Source of the DNA: Gammaproteobacteria bacterium
GTDB lineage: Bacteria > Pseudomonadota > Gammaproteobacteria > Xanthomonadales > Xanthomonadaceae
Direction: 5' to 3'
DNA length: 7,216 nt
NCBI GenBank assembly: GCA_012510865.1
Contig: JAAZHF010000091.1
Location: forward strand, 1-7,216
Position 1 is the stretch's first letter. Each line of letters begins with the position of its first letter. Of the stretch, positions 5,158 through 7,216 are shown piece after piece. A model generated the notes under the pieces. The model was not told the DNA's origin. It worked only from the letters and a program-made list of their open reading frames with translations, and searched no databases. Made by a program: the position numbers and the translations under genes.

Positions 5158-7216
5158 GCACCCGTCCCGGCATTCCCTGGCGGCGGGCCGTGGCCCTGGT
5201 CGCGCTCCTGCTGGCGGCGACGGGCCCCGCCGGCGCGGCCGTCGGCCTCGACGACCTGCTCCCCGTCGACGAAGCCTTCGTCCTCCGGGCCGAGGCGACG
5301 GCGCCCGGGCGCATCGAGATCGCCTGGACCATCGCCGATGGCTACTACCTCTACCGCCACCGGATGGGGGCCGAGCCGCTCGACGCGGGCTTCCGCCCCG
5401 ATGCCGCCGGCTTCCAGCTGCCTCCGGGCAAGGCCCACGTCGACGAATTCTTCGGCGAGGTCGAGACCTACCGGGGCCATGTCGCCGGAACGCTGGCCGG
5501 AGAGGCGACGGCGGGCAGCACCCGCCTGAAGATCCGCTACCAGGGCTGCGCGGACCTCGGCATCTGCTATCCGCCGCAGACGCGCACCGTCGAGGTCCGC
5601 CTGCCGCCGGGCGGGCCGGGTGCCGGCGCCGCTGCCGGCGCCGACGCCGGCTTCGCCGCGCTCGGGCAGGCGCTGGGCGGCGGCAGCGCGGGGGCGCCGT
5701 CGCGGCCGGGCGCGGGCGCGGCGCTGCCGCTTCCGGAAGAGCAGGCCTTCGCGTTCGAAGCGATCGCCGGGGACGGCAACACCATCCTGATGCGCTTCAC
5801 GCCGGCGCCGGGGTACTACCTCTACCGCGACCGCAGCAGCTTCGCGCTGGCTGCGGACGGCATCGCCGCGGCGGCGCCGCGCTGGCCGCCGGGCGTGGAG
5901 CACAACGACGGCTATTTCGGCGACGTCGTGGTGTATTTCGACCAGGTCGACGTGCCGCTGCCCCTGGTCCGCAGCCACGGCGAGCCGCGCGAGGCCGTCC
6001 TCACCGCCACCTTCCAGGGCTGTCAGGACGAGGGCATCTGCTATCCACCGATGACGCGCAGCGTACAGGTTGCGCTGCCGCAGGGCGTGGTGACCGCATC
6101 GGCGGAGGATCCTCTCCCGGCCGCGGAGGCCGCGCTGCCCCCGCCCGGGGAAGCCGCAGACGGAAGCGCTCCCGCACCCTCCTCCACCCCCCCGGCCAAT
6201 GGCGCGCCGCCGCCAGCCGGCGACGCGCCGGATGCATCAGTTCCGGTGGCAGACGCTTCGGCGGACAACGCCGTGCGCAGCCGCGCGCCGGCGCTGCCCA
6301 CCGGCGGGCTGTTGGGAGCGCGGGCGCTGTGTCTGCTGGGCGGCCTGCTGCTCAATCTGATGCCGTGCGTGCTGCCGATCCTCTCGCTCAAGGTGGTCGG
6401 GCTGGCGCAAAGCGGTGAAAGCCGTGCGGCCGCCCGCTCGCATGCCATCTGGTACACGCTGGGCGTGCTCAGCGCGTTTGCCGCGATCGGGGCGCTGGTG
6501 CTGGGGCTGCGCGCCGCGGGCCTGGCGCTGGGCTGGGGTTTCCAGCTGCAGCAGCCCTGGTTCGTGGCGCTGCTGGTCTACCTGATGTTCGCCGTCGGCC
6601 TGAGCCTGTCGGGCGTCTTCAGCGTCGGCGGCAGCGTGGGCGCGGCCGGCCAGCGGCTCGCCTCCCGGGACGGGCGCATGGGCGACTTCTTCACCGGGGT
6701 GCTGGCGTGCGTGGTCGCCAGCCCCTGCATCGCGCCGTTCATGGGCGGCGCGCTGGCGTTCGCGTTCACCGCTTCGGCGCCGCTGGCGATGAGCGTGTTC
6801 CTGGCGCTGGGCCTGGGCCTGGCGCTGCCGTTCCTGCTGATCGGGTTCGTGCCGGCGCTGGCGTCGCGGCTGCCCAGGCCGGGTCCTTGGATGGAGACGC
6901 TCAAGCAGTTCATGGCCTTCCCGATGTATCTCACCGCGGTCTGGCTGGCCTGGGTGCTGGGTCGCCAGCACGGCGTGGATGCGATGGCGCTGGTGGGTGT
7001 GGGCCTGGTGCTGCTGGGACTGGGGCTGTGGTGGTACGAGCGCAAGCGCTGGACCGGCTCGAAGGCGGGACGTGCGCTGGCGCTGGCGGTGCTGGTGGCG
7101 GCGCTGCTGCCGGTGGCCGCGGTGGCGCGGCTTGAGCCCGGGGCCGGGCAGGCCCAGCCGGCCGGCGCCGATGCAATCGCGTGGTCGCCGGAGCGCCTGG
7201 CCGCACTGCGCGCAGA
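5154..7216 (+). CDS. dsbD: Thiol:disulfide interchange protein DsbD, with two N-terminal DsbD-alpha domains; 3' end cut by the window
   Basis: DsbD moves electrons from cytosolic thioredoxin across the inner membrane to periplasmic thiols (DsbC/DsbG, cytochrome c maturation). The GTG start overlaps the cutA stop (GTGA) and leads into a signal peptide (WRRAVALVALLLAATGPAGA, cleavage near A28). The frame is open for 687 codons to the edge. Domain 1 (about 40-150) has YYLYR at 64, cap loop DEFFG (97-101) and the redox pair C132/C138 in CADLGICYPP. After a Gly/Ala linker, domain 2 (about 197-308) repeats this with YYLYR at 221, DGYFG (252-256) and C290/C296 in CQDEGICYPP. A Pro/Ala linker (about 309-385) leads to eight predicted membrane segments (about 389-658) with C405 (NLMPCVLP) and C525 (ASPCIAPF), the transmembrane redox pair. 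The membrane core resembles ScsB-type DsbD relatives. The closing SPERLAALRA typically precedes the C-terminal thioredoxin domain, which lies outside the window. Confidence 0.95.
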   Translation, partial: MSTRPGIPWRRAVALVALLLAATGPAGAAVGLDDLLPVDEAFVLRAEATAPGRIEIAWTIADGYYLYRHRMGAEPLDAGFRPDAAGFQLPPGKAHVDEFFGEVETYRGHVAGTLAGEATAGSTRLKIRYQGCADLGICYPPQTRTVEVRLPPGGPGAGAAAGADAGFAALGQALGGGSAGAPSRPGAGAALPLPEEQAFAFEAIAGDGNTILMRFTPAPGYYLYRDRSSFALAADGIAAAAPRWPPGVEHNDGYFGDVVVYFDQVDVPLPLVRSHGEPREAVLTATFQGCQDEGICYPPMTRSVQVALPQGVVTASAEDPLPAAEAALPPPGEAADGSAPAPSSTPPANGAPPPAGDAPDASVPVADASADNAVRSRAPALPTGGLLGARALCLLGGLLLNLMPCVLPILSLKVVGLAQSGESRAAARSHAIWYTLGVLSAFAAIGALVLGLRAAGLALGWGFQLQQPWFVALLVYLMFAVGLSLSGVFSVGGSVGAAGQRLASRDGRMGDFFTGVLACVVASPCIAPFMGGALAFAFTASAPLAMSVFLALGLGLALPFLLIGFVPALASRLPRPGPWMETLKQFMAFPMYLTAVWLAWVLGRQHGVDAMALVGVGLVLLGLGLWWYERKRWTGSKAGRALALAVLVAALLPVAAVARLEPGAGQAQPAGADAIAWSPERLAALRA
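5271..5603 (+). repeat. First copy of the tandem nDsbD-encoding segment
   Basis: Codons 40-150 of dsbD encode one DsbD-alpha (immunoglobulin-fold) domain. DNA identity to the second copy survives only in patches, such as the 15-base TACTACCTCTACCGC (5343-5357) and the 14-base GGCATCTGCTATCC at the second cysteine. The order of features (F, YYLYR, cap loop, Cys pair) and their spacing are preserved. Confidence 0.8.
5742..6077 (+). repeat. Second copy of the tandem nDsbD-encoding segment
   Basis: Codons 197-308 of dsbD encode the second DsbD-alpha domain. It repeats TACTACCTCTACCGC (5814-5828) and GGCATCTGCTATCC. The YYLYR-to-first-cysteine distance is 69 residues here against 68 in copy one. 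The cap-loop sequence differs (DGYFG rather than DEFFG), so the copies have diverged well beyond a recent duplication. Confidence 0.8.

Noticed and set aside
5117..6418. A 433-codon Arg/Gly/Ala-rich frame over the start of dsbD
   Set aside because: The overlapping frame from 5154 encodes clear DsbD domains, so this is its shadow.

Overview
The window is very GC-rich and reads as a gammaproteobacterial chromosome segment, most likely from the Xanthomonadaceae/Lysobacteraceae (Lysobacter- or Luteimonas-like). The basis is the GroES and GroEL protein sequences, the strong G/C bias at third codon positions, and a family-typical gene set. This placement is inference from sequence memory, not a database search. 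It looks like an ordinary housekeeping and envelope region; I see no phage, IS element, CRISPR array, tRNA or rRNA.

Minus strand, 24-2684: three genes are read leftwards, a PagL-like outer-membrane lipid A deacylase (2184-2684), then groES (1709-1996), then groEL (24-1652). Ahead of groES lies a near-perfect 31-bp palindrome. Its core matches the CIRCE/HrcA operator layout (9 + 9 + 9 bases) and overlaps the -35 of a plausible sigma32 promoter, so the chaperonin operon appears to be under dual heat-shock control.

Plus strand, 2832-7216: a secreted multidomain endonuclease I (2832-4700) is followed by a strong 12-bp-stem hairpin. Then come cutA (4825-5157) and dsbD (from 5154, running off the right edge). 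cutA and dsbD overlap by four bases (GTGA) and are probably translationally coupled. The PagL-like gene and the nuclease gene are divergent across a 147-bp intergenic region.

How the genes fit together: most of them concern protein folding and the envelope. GroESL folds cytosolic proteins, DsbD sends reducing power to periplasmic thiols, the nuclease is an exported protein with ten cysteines, and the PagL-like protein remodels lipid A. groESL near cutA-dsbD also resembles the E. coli arrangement. The most distinctive items are the tandem duplication of the periplasmic N-terminal DsbD domain, with both cysteine pairs kept, on an ScsB-type membrane core, and the divergent CIRCE palindrome. I found no convincing undescribed system.
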